Shown here piece by piece: positions 1-7,971 of a stretch of 64,000 nt of DNA. The number at the start of each line of letters is the position of its first letter. The stretch's first letter is position 1. The notes under the pieces were generated by a model. The model saw only the letters and a program-made list of their open reading frames with translations. It did no database searches and was not told where the DNA came from. Source of the DNA: Streptomyces jeddahensis (GTDB lineage Bacteria; Actinomycetota; Actinomycetes; Streptomycetales; Streptomycetaceae); the NCBI RefSeq assembly GCF_001642995.1, contig NZ_LOHS01000037.1:1-64000 (forward strand). The letters run 5' to 3'. Both the position numbers and the translations under genes were made by a program.

Positions 1-1086
1 GCGCCTGCTGCTCCGGCTCCGGCCCCCGCTGCTCCGGCCGCCCCGGCCGCTGCCGCCCCGGCCCCGGTTCAGCCCGCCGCCCCGGCTCCCGCCCCGACCG
101 CTCCGGCTCCGGTGACCCCGGCTCCGGTTCCGGCTCCGACGGCGCCCGTGGACGAGGGCGCGTACGTGACCCCGCTGGTGCGCAAGCTCGCCGCCGAGCA
201 CGGCGTCGACCTGTCCACCGTCAAGGGCACCGGCGTCGGCGGCCGTATCCGCAAGCAGGACGTCATCGCCGCCGCCGAGGCCGCGAAGGCCGCCGCCGCT
301 GCTCCGGCTCCGGCCGCCGCCGCTCCGGCCGCCGCCAAGAAGGCCCCGGCCCTCGAGGTGTCCCCGCTGCGCGGTCAGACGGTCAAGATGACCCGCATGC
401 GCAAGGTCATCGGCGACAACATGATGAAGGCGCTGCACTCGCAGGCCCAGCTGACCTCGGTCGTCGAGGTCGACGTCACCAAGCTGATGCGGCTGCGCGC
501 CGCGGCGAAGGACGCCTTCGCCGCCCGCGAGGGCGTGAAGCTCTCCCCGATGCCGTTCTACGTCAAGGCGGCGGCCCAGGCGCTGAAGGCCCACCCGGTC
601 ATCAACGCCCGGATCAACGAGGACGAGGGCACCATCACGTACTTCGACTCGGAGAACATCGGCATCGCCGTGGACTCCGAGAAGGGCCTGATGACGCCGG
701 TCATCAAGGGTGCGGGCGACCTCAACATCGCCGGCATCGCGAAGAAGACCGCTGAGCTGGCCGGTGCCGTCCGGGCCAACAAGATCACGCCGGACGACCT
801 CGCCGGCGCGACCTTCACGATCAGCAACACCGGTTCGCGCGGTGCGCTGTTCGACACGGTCATCGTGCCGCCGAACCAGGTCGCGATCCTGGGCATCGGC
901 GCCACCGTCAAGCGTCCGGCCGTCATCGAGACCGCCGAGGGCACCGTCATCGGCGTCCGCGACATGACGTACCTGTCGCTCTCCTACGACCACCGTCTGG
1001 TGGACGGCGCGGACGCCGCCCGCTACCTGACCGCGGTCAAGGCGATCCTGGAGGCGGGCGAGTTCGAGGTCGAGCTCGGCCTCTGA
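1..1086 (+). CDS. sucB: Dihydrolipoamide acyltransferase E2, 3' part
   Basis: The gene enters the window already in frame and has lost its 5' end, including the lipoyl domain or domains. What remains is an Ala-Pro hinge (first ~50 residues), a peripheral-subunit-binding domain (VTPLVRKLAAEHGV to about KQDVIAA) and the whole acyltransferase catalytic domain, ending with the active-site signature SYDHRLVDG. E2 moves the acyl group from lipoamide to CoA in 2-oxoacid dehydrogenase complexes. The name sucB (2-oxoglutarate dehydrogenase E2) rests on the usual Streptomyces order of lpd-sucB near aceE and lipA. In actinobacteria this E2 can serve both pyruvate and 2-oxoglutarate complexes, so substrate is inferred. 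It is followed by a strong hairpin terminator. Confidence 0.92.
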   Translation, partial: APAAPAPAPAAPAAPAAAAPAPVQPAAPAPAPTAPAPVTPAPVPAPTAPVDEGAYVTPLVRKLAAEHGVDLSTVKGTGVGGRIRKQDVIAAAEAAKAAAAAPAPAAAAPAAAKKAPALEVSPLRGQTVKMTRMRKVIGDNMMKALHSQAQLTSVVEVDVTKLMRLRAAAKDAFAAREGVKLSPMPFYVKAAAQALKAHPVINARINEDEGTITYFDSENIGIAVDSEKGLMTPVIKGAGDLNIAGIAKKTAELAGAVRANKITPDDLAGATFTISNTGSRGALFDTVIVPPNQVAILGIGATVKRPAVIETAEGTVIGVRDMTYLSLSYDHRLVDGADAARYLTAVKAILEAGEFEVELGL

Positions 1087-1127
1087 GACAGAGCGCGCCC
1101 TTGTAAGCCTCACCACACCTGCGGGAA

Positions 1128-1160
1128 CGCCCCCGCCCGGAGCATTTCCGGGCGGGGGCG
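1128..1160 (+). terminator. Hairpin terminator after sucB
   Basis: A perfect 13-bp GC stem (1128-1140 with 1148-1160) and a 7-nt loop lie 41 bases after the sucB stop. There is no T run, which is usual for Streptomyces terminators. Confidence 0.8.
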
Positions 1161-1170
1161 CCGCCGTATT

Positions 1171-1201
1171 GTCTAGACGTCAGCCTCACCAGACGTCAGC
1201 C
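1171..1201. promoter_or_regulatory. GTCTAGAC palindrome and AGACGTCAGCC direct repeats
   Basis: Upstream of the GntR gene there is a perfect 8-bp palindrome GTCTAGAC (1171-1178), followed by two exact 11-bp direct repeats AGACGTCAGCC (1175-1185 and 1191-1201). GTCTAGAC is the core of many GntR-family operators, so autoregulation is a reasonable inference. The flanks do not fit the full DasR consensus. Confidence 0.35.
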
Positions 1202-1277
1202 GCCGCCAGACGCGGCCGGACGTCAAGGCCCTTGGGGTCGCCCGGCACCGGACGGCACCCTGCCGAAGGAGCACCGC

Positions 1278-1901
1278 ATGACCGCGCCCGTCGTCCACTC
1301 GCTGCGCGAACAGATCCGCGAGCACATCGTGGAGGGGATCGTGAGCGGGCGCTGGAAGCCGGGCGAGCGGATCGTGGAGCGGCGCATCGCGACGGAGCTG
1401 GCGGTCAGCCAGACGCCCGTACGGGAGGCGCTGCGCGAGCTGGAGAGCCTGCGGCTGATCGAGTCGGCGCCCAACAAGGGCGTACGCGTGCGGAATCTCA
1501 CGGCCGCCGATCTGGAGGAGAGCTACCCCGTGCGGGCGGGCCTCGAGGCGATCGCCGCGGAACTGGCGGCCGAGCGGCTCGCCGAGGACTGCTCGGCCCT
1601 TGAGCCGCACGTGGCGGCGCTCTACGACGCGGACCGGATCTCCGACGGGACGGCGCAGGTGCGGCACACGGTCGCGTTCCACCGCGAGCTGGTGCGGGCG
1701 GCCGGGAACTCCGTGCTGCTGCACACCTGGGAGGGCCTGGGCATCGAGGTCTTCACGGCCCTGTCCATCCGCTGGCTGGGCACGGTCCAGCAGTCGTACG
1801 CCGAGGAGCACGAGGCCCTGGTCGAGGCCTTCCGCCGCCGGGATCCCCGGATCGCGGACCTGGTAAAGGCCCACGTCCTGGGCTGCGCCCCACGCGCGTA
1901 A
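1278..1901 (+). CDS. GntR family (FCD subfamily) transcriptional regulator
   Basis: This 207-residue protein has an N-terminal winged helix of GntR type (about residues 8-70, with the recognition segment AVSQTPVREALRELE) and an all-helical C-terminal FCD ligand-binding domain (about 75-200) with spaced His/Asp residues that often bind metal and an organic acid. The ATG is preceded by GAAGGA at suitable spacing. Its position between sucB and aceE suggests a role in 2-oxoacid or carboxylate metabolism, and the palindrome in the aceE promoter is a candidate target. Ligand and regulon are not visible in the sequence. Confidence 0.88.
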   Translation: MTAPVVHSLREQIREHIVEGIVSGRWKPGERIVERRIATELAVSQTPVREALRELESLRLIESAPNKGVRVRNLTAADLEESYPVRAGLEAIAAELAAERLAEDCSALEPHVAALYDADRISDGTAQVRHTVAFHRELVRAAGNSVLLHTWEGLGIEVFTALSIRWLGTVQQSYAEEHEALVEAFRRRDPRIADLVKAHVLGCAPRA

Positions 1902-1930
1902 CGGCGGAGTGCCGCCGCCCTCCCCCCGCT

Positions 1931-2004
1931 GTGGGCAATCGTTCCGCTGGGGCGATGGGGGCACCTCCCATGCCCTTAAGGCAATGGGGGAGGGTGGGCA
2001 CAGC
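1931..2004. repeat. Dispersed composite palindromic repeat, copy A
   Basis: An outer part GTGGGCAATCGTTCCGCTGGGG (read 1931-1952) and a right end GGTGGGCACA (1993-2002) enclose an inner hairpin CCTCCCATGCC-CTTAAG-GCAATGGGGGAGG (about 1964-1993). The copy at 10188-10260 matches it in reverse orientation. It is non-coding. Related copies lie at 10322-10374, 36098-36137 and 40948-40992, and a version without the inner hairpin lies at 2103-2144. Confidence 0.75.
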
Positions 2005-2102
2005 GGAACCCCGCGACGGCGGGCACCTGTTCGTACTCCCGGGCACCCGAAGTCTCGGGTGCCGTTCAAGCAACGTGCGCACCCGGCGCAGAGGGTTCCG
2101 CC

Positions 2103-2144
2103 TGTGCCCACCCGTTCCGCCCCCTGGCGGAACAGCTGCCCACA
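2103..2144. repeat. Repeat copy A', lacking the inner hairpin
   Basis: This stretch has the same outer parts as copies A and B (GTGCCCACCCGTTCCGCC ... GGCGGAAC ... TGCCCACA) but a direct GTTCCGCC/GGCGGAAC 8-bp inverted repeat with only CCCT between the arms. The inner CTCCC...CTTAAGG...GGGGGAG hairpin is absent. It looks like an 'empty' form of the element. Confidence 0.6.
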
Positions 2145-2223
2145 GGCGGCGGGGCGGGGGCGCCAGCCCACAGGTAGCGGGCGGGGGCGCCAGCCCACAG
2201 GCGGCGGGGGGCGCCAGCCCACA
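2145..2223. repeat. Three short tandem repeats (28, 27 and 24 bp)
   Basis: Three units ending in the exact string GCGCCAGCCCACA follow directly on repeat copy A' (2145-2172, 2173-2199 and 2200-2223). They differ in the G-rich first half. The ends of the units resemble the CCCACA end of the neighbouring element, so they may be slippage products of it. The stretch is non-coding. Confidence 0.6.
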
Positions 2224-2343
2224 GCGGAGCGCCCCGGCGCTCAGAAGTCGCCGCCTACCTGCGAAGACCAGGCACCCGGTGCCTGCCGCCAAGGCACCCC
2301 GTGCCGACTTTCGCGATCGAGAGAAGAATTACCTCCCCGACCT

Positions 2344-2373
2344 TTGATCGATCATCGATCAGGGGCTTACAGT
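2344..2373 (+). promoter_or_regulatory. aceE promoter with overlapping palindromic operator
   Basis: A -35-like TTGATC (2344-2349) and a -10-like TACAGT (2368-2373) are 18 bp apart. A perfect 17-bp palindrome TGATCGATCATCGATCA (2345-2361, 8-bp arms around one base) covers the -35 and spacer. A start of transcription near 2380 would give a leader of about 100 bases. A repressor bound here would block polymerase; the nearby GntR/FCD protein is one candidate (inference). Confidence 0.55.
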
Positions 2374-2482
2374 CATCGACGGGCTCTCACCAGAGCCCTC
2401 CGCCCTGTCCTGCCAAAGACCAAGGGCACCCCCGAACCCTTTACCGAAAAGGGAACCCCCTTCGACTACGGAAGGCGGCGCA

Positions 2483-5179
2483 ATGACCGACCCCACCGCA
2501 ATCCAGCCGAGCGAGCTCGACCAGCTCCCGGACCGGGACCCGGAGGAGACCGCCGAATGGCAGGCCTCCCTGGACGCCGTCGCCCGGGAGGCGGGCCCGC
2601 ACCGTGCCGCGTACCTGATGCGCCGCACCCTGGAGCGCGCTGAGGGCGCCGGTCTGGCGCTGCCCAAGCTGCTCGAGACCGACTACGTCAACACCATCCC
2701 CACCGCCGCCGAGCCCACCGTGGACGGCGACGAGGAGATGGAGAACCGCATCACCGCGTGGAACCGCTGGAACGCGGCCGCGATGGTGACCCGCGGCTCG
2801 AAATACGGCGTCGGCGGCCACATCGCCACCTTCGCCTCCGCGGCCTGGCTCTACGAGACGGGCTTCAACCACTTCTTCAAGGGCAAGGAAGCCGACGGCT
2901 CGGGCGACCAGCTCTACATCCAGGGCCACGCATCGCCCGGCATCTACGCCCGCGCGTTCCTCGACGGCCGGCTGAACGAGTCCCACCTCGACAACTTCCG
3001 CCGCGAGTCGGGCGGCAACGGCCTGCCCTCGTACCCGCACCCGCGCCGCCTCCCCTGGCTCTGGGAGTTCCCGACCGTCTCCATGGGCCTCGGCCCGCTC
3101 TCCGCGATCTACCAGGCGCGCTTCAACCGCTACCTGACCAACCGCGGCATCAAGAACGTCTCCGCCTCGCACGTGTGGGCGTTCCTCGGCGACGGCGAGA
3201 TGGACGAGCCCGAGTCGACGGCCGCGCTCGCACTGGCCGCGCGCGAGGGCCTGGACAACCTGACCTTCGTCATCAACTGCAACCTGCAGCGCCTCGACGG
3301 CCCGGTCCGCGCCAACTTCAAGATCGTGCAGGAGCTGGAGGCCCAGTTCCGCGGCGCCGGCTGGAACGTCGTCAAGACCCTGTGGGGCAACGCCTGGGAC
3401 GAGCTGTTCGCGCTCGACACCACCGGCGCCCTGGTCCGCCGCCTGCGCGAGGTCCCTGACGCCCAGGTCCAGACGTACCAGACCCGCGACGCCGCCTACA
3501 TCCGCCAGGACTTCTTCGGCAAGGACCCGGCGCTCGCCGAGATGGCGAAGCTGCTGTCCGACGACAAGATCCTCGAGTGCTTCCACCTGTCCCGCGGCGG
3601 CCACGAGCCCCGCAAGGTGTACGCGGCGTACAAGGCGGCCCTGGAGCACAAGGGCGCCCCGACCGTGATCCTCGCCCAGACGGTGAAGGGCCACACCCTC
3701 GGTGAGGGCTTCGCGTCGAAGAACGCCAACCACCAGATGAAGAAGCTGACGGTGGACGAGTTCAAGGCGATGCGCGACCTGCTCGGCCTGCCCATCGCCG
3801 ACAGCGCCTTCGAGGGCGGCCAGGTGCCCTACGGCCACCCCGGCGCCGAATCGCCCGAGGTCCGCTACCTCCAGGAGCGCCGCGCGGCCCTCGGCGGCCC
3901 CGCCCCGGCCCGCCGCGTCCACCCCGTCGCGCCGCTGCCCGCCCCGGCCGACAAGGCCTTCGCGGCCTTCGACAAGGGCTCCGGCAGCCAGTCCGTCGCC
4001 ACCACCATGGCGTTCGTACGCCTCGTCAAGGACCTGATCCGCGACAAGGAGACGGGCAAGCGCTGGGTGCCGATCGTCCCGGACGAGGCGCGCACCTTCG
4101 GTATGGAGAGCCTCTTCCCGTCCCTCGGCATCTACTCGCCGAAGGGCCAGACGTACGAGCCGGTCGACCGGGACCAGCTGATGTACTACAAGGAGGCCAA
4201 GGACGGCCAGATCCTCAACGAGGGCATCACCGAGGCCGGTTCCATGGCGGACTTCATCGCCGCCGCCACGTCGTACGCGACGCACGGCGAGACGATGATC
4301 CCCTTCTACATCTTCTACTCGATGTTCGGCTGGCAGCGGACCGCCGACCAGATGTGGCAGCTCGGCGACCAGCTCGGCAAGGGCTTCCTCGTGGGCGCCA
4401 CGGCCGGCCGTACGACGCTCACGGGTGAGGGCCTGCAGCACGCCGATGGCCACTCCCCGGTGATCGCCGCGACCAACCCGGCGGCACTGACGTACGACCC
4501 GGCGTTCGCGTACGAGATCGGCGCGATCGTCAAGGAGGGTCTGCGCCGGATGTACGGCGAGGCCAAGCCGGGCGAGGACCAGGACGTCTTCTACTACCTG
4601 ACCGTCTACAACGAGCCCCTGCCGCAGCCCGCGAAGCCCGCGGGCGTCGACGAGGGCATCGTGCGCGGCCTCTACCGTTTCAACACGGCCGAGTCCGCCG
4701 GGCTGACGGTGCCCGCCAACGCGCCGCGCATCCAGCTGCTCGGCTCCGGCACCGCGATCCACTGGGCGCTCAAGGCGCAGCAGCTGCTCGCCGAGGAGTG
4801 GGGCGTGGCCGCCGACGTGTGGTCCGCGACGTCCTGGAGCGAGCTGCGGCGCGACGCCCTGGAGGCCGACGAAGCCCTGCTGCAGGGCGAGGAGCGCATC
4901 CCGTACGTCCGCCAGGCCCTGCAGGGCGCCGAGGGCCCCGTCCTCGCGGTCTCCGACTACATGCGCCAGGTCCCGGACCAGATCGCGCAGTGGGTCGAGC
5001 AGGACTACTCCTCGCTGGGCGCGGACGGCTTCGGCCTCTCCGACACCCGCGAGGCGGCCCGCCGCCACTTCGGTGTCGACGCCGAGTCGATCGTCGCCGC
5101 GGCCCTGGCCCAGCTGGCCCGCCGCGGTGAGGTCCCGGCGTCGGCGGTGAAGGAAGCCCGCGAGAAGTACGGCCTGTAG
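2483..5179 (+). CDS. aceE: Pyruvate dehydrogenase E1 component (homodimeric type)
   Basis: AceE decarboxylates pyruvate with thiamine diphosphate and passes the acetyl group to lipoyl-E2. The protein has 898 residues, close to the E. coli enzyme (887), and is collinear with it from end to end. The thiamine diphosphate/Mg motif is GDGEMDEPES (236-245) followed by N265 and N267. The start ATG follows GGAAGGCGG. It is transcribed alone from a promoter about 110 bases upstream and ends in a hairpin. Streptomyces, like other actinobacteria, uses this single-chain E1 with a shared E2. The lipoate genes lipB and lipA in this window make the cofactor of the complex. Confidence 0.97.
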   Translation: MTDPTAIQPSELDQLPDRDPEETAEWQASLDAVAREAGPHRAAYLMRRTLERAEGAGLALPKLLETDYVNTIPTAAEPTVDGDEEMENRITAWNRWNAAAMVTRGSKYGVGGHIATFASAAWLYETGFNHFFKGKEADGSGDQLYIQGHASPGIYARAFLDGRLNESHLDNFRRESGGNGLPSYPHPRRLPWLWEFPTVSMGLGPLSAIYQARFNRYLTNRGIKNVSASHVWAFLGDGEMDEPESTAALALAAREGLDNLTFVINCNLQRLDGPVRANFKIVQELEAQFRGAGWNVVKTLWGNAWDELFALDTTGALVRRLREVPDAQVQTYQTRDAAYIRQDFFGKDPALAEMAKLLSDDKILECFHLSRGGHEPRKVYAAYKAALEHKGAPTVILAQTVKGHTLGEGFASKNANHQMKKLTVDEFKAMRDLLGLPIADSAFEGGQVPYGHPGAESPEVRYLQERRAALGGPAPARRVHPVAPLPAPADKAFAAFDKGSGSQSVATTMAFVRLVKDLIRDKETGKRWVPIVPDEARTFGMESLFPSLGIYSPKGQTYEPVDRDQLMYYKEAKDGQILNEGITEAGSMADFIAAATSYATHGETMIPFYIFYSMFGWQRTADQMWQLGDQLGKGFLVGATAGRTTLTGEGLQHADGHSPVIAATNPAALTYDPAFAYEIGAIVKEGLRRMYGEAKPGEDQDVFYYLTVYNEPLPQPAKPAGVDEGIVRGLYRFNTAESAGLTVPANAPRIQLLGSGTAIHWALKAQQLLAEEWGVAADVWSATSWSELRRDALEADEALLQGEERIPYVRQALQGAEGPVLAVSDYMRQVPDQIAQWVEQDYSSLGADGFGLSDTREAARRHFGVDAESIVAAALAQLARRGEVPASAVKEAREKYGL

Positions 5180-5200
5180 CCGCCTCTCGCCTGTCGCGAC

Positions 5201-5242
5201 GCGCCCCCGGTCCCCCGGTCCTCCCCCCGGGCCCGGGGGCGC
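5201..5242 (+). terminator. Hairpin terminator after aceE
   Basis: A 10-bp perfect stem GCGCCCCCGG / CCGGGGGCGC (5201-5210 and 5233-5242) with a C-rich loop begins 21 bases after the aceE stop. Confidence 0.7.
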
Positions 5243-5293
5243 CGTCATGTCCGGCGGTGCCCGCCCGGCAGCGTGCGCGGCATGATGAGGGCC

Positions 5294-6268
5294 ATGCGTG
5301 CCGCCCGCCTCATCAAGATGGTGCTGCTGCTTCAGTCCCGGCCGACCATGACCGCCGCCGAGCTGGCCCGCGAACTGGAGGTGTCCGAGCGGACCGTCAC
5401 GCGGGACGCGCAGGCGCTGTCGGAGGCGGGCGTTCCGGTGTACGCGGATCGGGGCCGGGCGGGCGGTTATCGCCTCGTGGGCGGCTATCGCACGCGTCTG
5501 ACGGGCCTCGCCCGCAGCGAGGCGGAGGCCCTGTTCCTCTCCGGAGTACCGGGCGCGCTGCGCGAGATGGGCCTGGAGGACGCGGCGTCGGCGGCCCGCC
5601 TGAAGGTGTCCGCGGCGCTGCTGCCGTCCGTGCGGGACGCGTCGCGGACGGCGGCGCAGCGGTTCCATCTGGACGCGCCCGCCTGGTTCCAGGAGCCGAA
5701 GGCGCCCGAGCTGCTGCCCGAGGTCGCGGACGCGGTGTGGGACGACCGCCGGATCACCGCTCGCTACCGGCGCCGGGACGACGAGGTCGAGCGGGAGCTG
5801 GAGCCGTACGGGCTCGTCCTGAAGGCGGGCGTCTGGTACCTGTGCGCCCGCGCGACCGGAGGTTCCGGTTCGTTCCGCGTCTACCGCATCGACCGGTTCA
5901 CCGCGGTGACACCGGCCGGTGAACGCTTCGAGCGGGACGAGACGTTCGACCTGCCCGCCTTCTGGGAGGAGCAGGCGGCCCAGTTCGCCCGCTCGATCCT
6001 GCGCTCGAAGGTCGTCGTACGGCTTTCCGAGGCCGGTGCCCGGCGGCTGCCGCACGTCACCGATCCCACCGCCGCCCGAGAGGCCCTGGAGGCCGCCGGT
6101 GAACCGGACGGGCAGGGCCGGATCACCGTCACCCTGCCCGTCGAGTCGGACGAGGTCGCGCACAGCCAGCTCCTGGCTCTGGGGCCGGAGGCGGAGGTCC
6201 TGGAGCCCACCGGTCTGCGCGAACGGTTCGCGGAGGCGGCGGCCCGGATGCACCGGCTCTACGAGTGA
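5294..6268 (+). CDS. WYL-domain transcriptional regulator (YafY type)
   Basis: This 324-residue protein begins with a DeoR-like winged helix (about residues 19-50, ELARELEVSERTVTRDAQAL). A WYL domain follows in the middle, with the naming residues in GVWYLCARATG, and a WCX-like C-terminal domain. Such proteins sense a ligand through the WYL domain and often act as local activators or repressors. In-frame ATG codons also exist at 5282 and 5285. The start at 5294 was chosen because the conserved helix MRAARLIKMVLLLQ begins there. It converges on the broken dehydrogenase gene and has no obvious partner. Confidence 0.87.
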   Translation: MRAARLIKMVLLLQSRPTMTAAELARELEVSERTVTRDAQALSEAGVPVYADRGRAGGYRLVGGYRTRLTGLARSEAEALFLSGVPGALREMGLEDAASAARLKVSAALLPSVRDASRTAAQRFHLDAPAWFQEPKAPELLPEVADAVWDDRRITARYRRRDDEVERELEPYGLVLKAGVWYLCARATGGSGSFRVYRIDRFTAVTPAGERFERDETFDLPAFWEEQAAQFARSILRSKVVVRLSEAGARRLPHVTDPTAAREALEAAGEPDGQGRITVTLPVESDEVAHSQLLALGPEAEVLEPTGLRERFAEAAARMHRLYE

Positions 6269-6328
6269 TCCCCTACTCGTGCAGCTCTACGAGAAATCCC
6301 CCACCGGCAGAGCCCCACGAGTACATCC

Positions 6329-7269
6329 CTACCGGTAGTCCTCCACCGGAGCGTCCTTCCCGCCGAAGACGACCTCCTCGAAGTACGCCCACGCGTTCGG
6401 CCGGGAGCCGTCGGCGTCCGTGAAGCCGTACTCCTCGGCGAGCTGTCCGCTGGACAGCGAGCGGCCGTTCCACCGGTGCCGGTCCGGGTCGGCGGCCAGC
6501 GCGGCGACGGCCCGGCCGACGTAGACGGGAGACTCGGCGATCGCGAACTCCGGGACCTTCTCGATCGCGTCGCGCCAGGTCTCCTCGGTGACACCGAACC
6601 CGTCGAGCATCTGCTCGGAACGCAGGAACCCGGGGTGATCGAGACCGCCGTACCGCCGAAGTCCTTCAGATCCTCGCCGAGGCAGAACGCCATGCGGATG
6701 GGCGCGTTCTTGGCGAGGTCGTAGTAGAAGTTCTCGCGGTAGCGCCGGTTGGACTCGGCGGTGCCGTCGGTGACCTCCACGACCAGGCCGCCGGGGTTCC
6801 GCACCAGGAGGGGCAGGGCCAGGCTGCTGGTGACGATGTGCGTACGGACGCCGAGTTCGAGCATCCGCATGCCCTTGCCGAGGTCGTGCTCCCACATCTT
6901 CGGCTTGGTCTCGAGGAGTTCGCCCACCAGGTGCTCGCCGCCCCAGACGTCGTTGACCAGGACGTCCAGCCGACCCTGCTTGCGATCGATGCGATCGACG
7001 AGCACGCGCACCTGATCCGGCTCCAGATGGTCCGTCGGTACGGCGATACCGGCGCCGTGCCGGCCGGCGGCCGCGTCGACGAGCTCGGCGGTCTCCTCGA
7101 TGGTCTCGGTGGTGCGGCCGACCTCGCTGACCTTCTCCCGGGTCGTCCGTCCCGTCACGTACACCGTGGCCCCGGCGCGTCCCAGCTCCACGGCCATGGC
7201 CCGCCCGGCCCCGCGCGTGGCACCCGCCACCAGCGCGATCTTTCCCTTGAGTGGCTGTGCATTCTCCAT
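6329..7269 (-). pseudogene. SDR-family oxidoreductase with a single-base frameshift
   Basis: The first part (7269 down to about 6635) reads MENAQPLKGKIALVAGATRG with the dinucleotide motif GATRGAGR and the catalytic YxxxK as YDLAK. The frame is then lost after the conserved segment VSITPG. The next frame continues immediately with FLRSEQMLDGFGVTEET and runs to the natural end at 6329. One base restored around 6629-6635 (a CCCGGGG run) would give an unbroken protein of about 313 residues. The rest is intact and codon use is normal, so it is either a very recent mutation or a sequencing error. Substrate is unknown. Confidence 0.8.
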
Positions 7270-7409
7270 ACGAGGAGCATTCCCGGGAATCCAGACACCC
7301 TCTGTCGTGATTTCAGCGGTGATCCCGTGCAGAGCAGGGTGCGTGACGACACAGCCGCTTCTGTCCCATTCCGCGTGCATCGCCCATCCCCAGGGCCGAT
7401 GCTGGTGGC

Positions 7410-7931
7410 GTGATGGACGAGACGGAGTTCTGGGAGATCGTGGACAGCACCCGCGAGGCCGCCGAGGGCGACCCCGAGGACCATGCCGAGCTGCTAGTCG
7501 AAAGGCTGCTTCAGTCCGATCCGGACTCCGTACTGGACTTCGCCCGGCACTTCGAGTCCCGCTACAACCGTGCGTACCGCTGGGACCTGTGGGGCGCCGC
7601 CTGGGTGCTGCTCGACGGGGCGAGCGACGACGCCTTCGACTATTTCCGCTGCTGGCTGATCGGCCAGGGCCGCGACATCTTCGAAGGAGCCATGCACGAC
7701 CCGGACTCGCTGGCCGCCCTCCTCGAGGAGTTCGACGAGGAGATCGACGGGGACGGCGAGGAGCTCGGCTACGCGGCCGACGAGGCGTACGAGGAACTCA
7801 CCGGCACCGTCGCCCCGGACCTCGGCATCCCACCGGCCCCGCCGGAGCCCGAGGGCACGCCGATCGACTTCGAGAACAAGGCCGTGCTGGCGGAGCGGTA
7901 CCCGAAGCTGTGGGAGCGGTTCGGGTCGTAG
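7410..7931 (+). CDS. DUF4240 domain protein
   Basis: This is a small acidic cytoplasmic protein of 173 residues. It has the DUF4240 pattern: an N-terminal ETEFWEIVDSTRE helix, a central FARHFESRYNRAYRWDLWGA segment, and later FDYFRCWLIGQGRDIF. No catalytic residues can be assigned. Two adjacent starts exist, GTG at 7410 and ATG at 7413. No Shine-Dalgarno is visible, so it may be translated from a leaderless mRNA. It is divergent from the broken dehydrogenase gene. Many Streptomyces carry several copies of this family of unknown function. Confidence 0.82.
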   Translation: MMDETEFWEIVDSTREAAEGDPEDHAELLVERLLQSDPDSVLDFARHFESRYNRAYRWDLWGAAWVLLDGASDDAFDYFRCWLIGQGRDIFEGAMHDPDSLAALLEEFDEEIDGDGEELGYAADEAYEELTGTVAPDLGIPPAPPEPEGTPIDFENKAVLAERYPKLWERFGS

Positions 7932-7971
7932 GCCCGTCGTTGCACGCGCGTCTGCGCCGGCTTCCGCCTTG

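Noticed and set aside
1171..1186. DasR (dre) site
   Set aside because: Only the GTCTAGAC core matches; the flanking TGG/CCA bases of the dre consensus are missing.
2441..6253. Long minus-strand open frame opposite aceE and the WYL gene
   Set aside because: It spans two real plus-strand genes and their terminator, has no domain, and its composition is that of a shadow frame.
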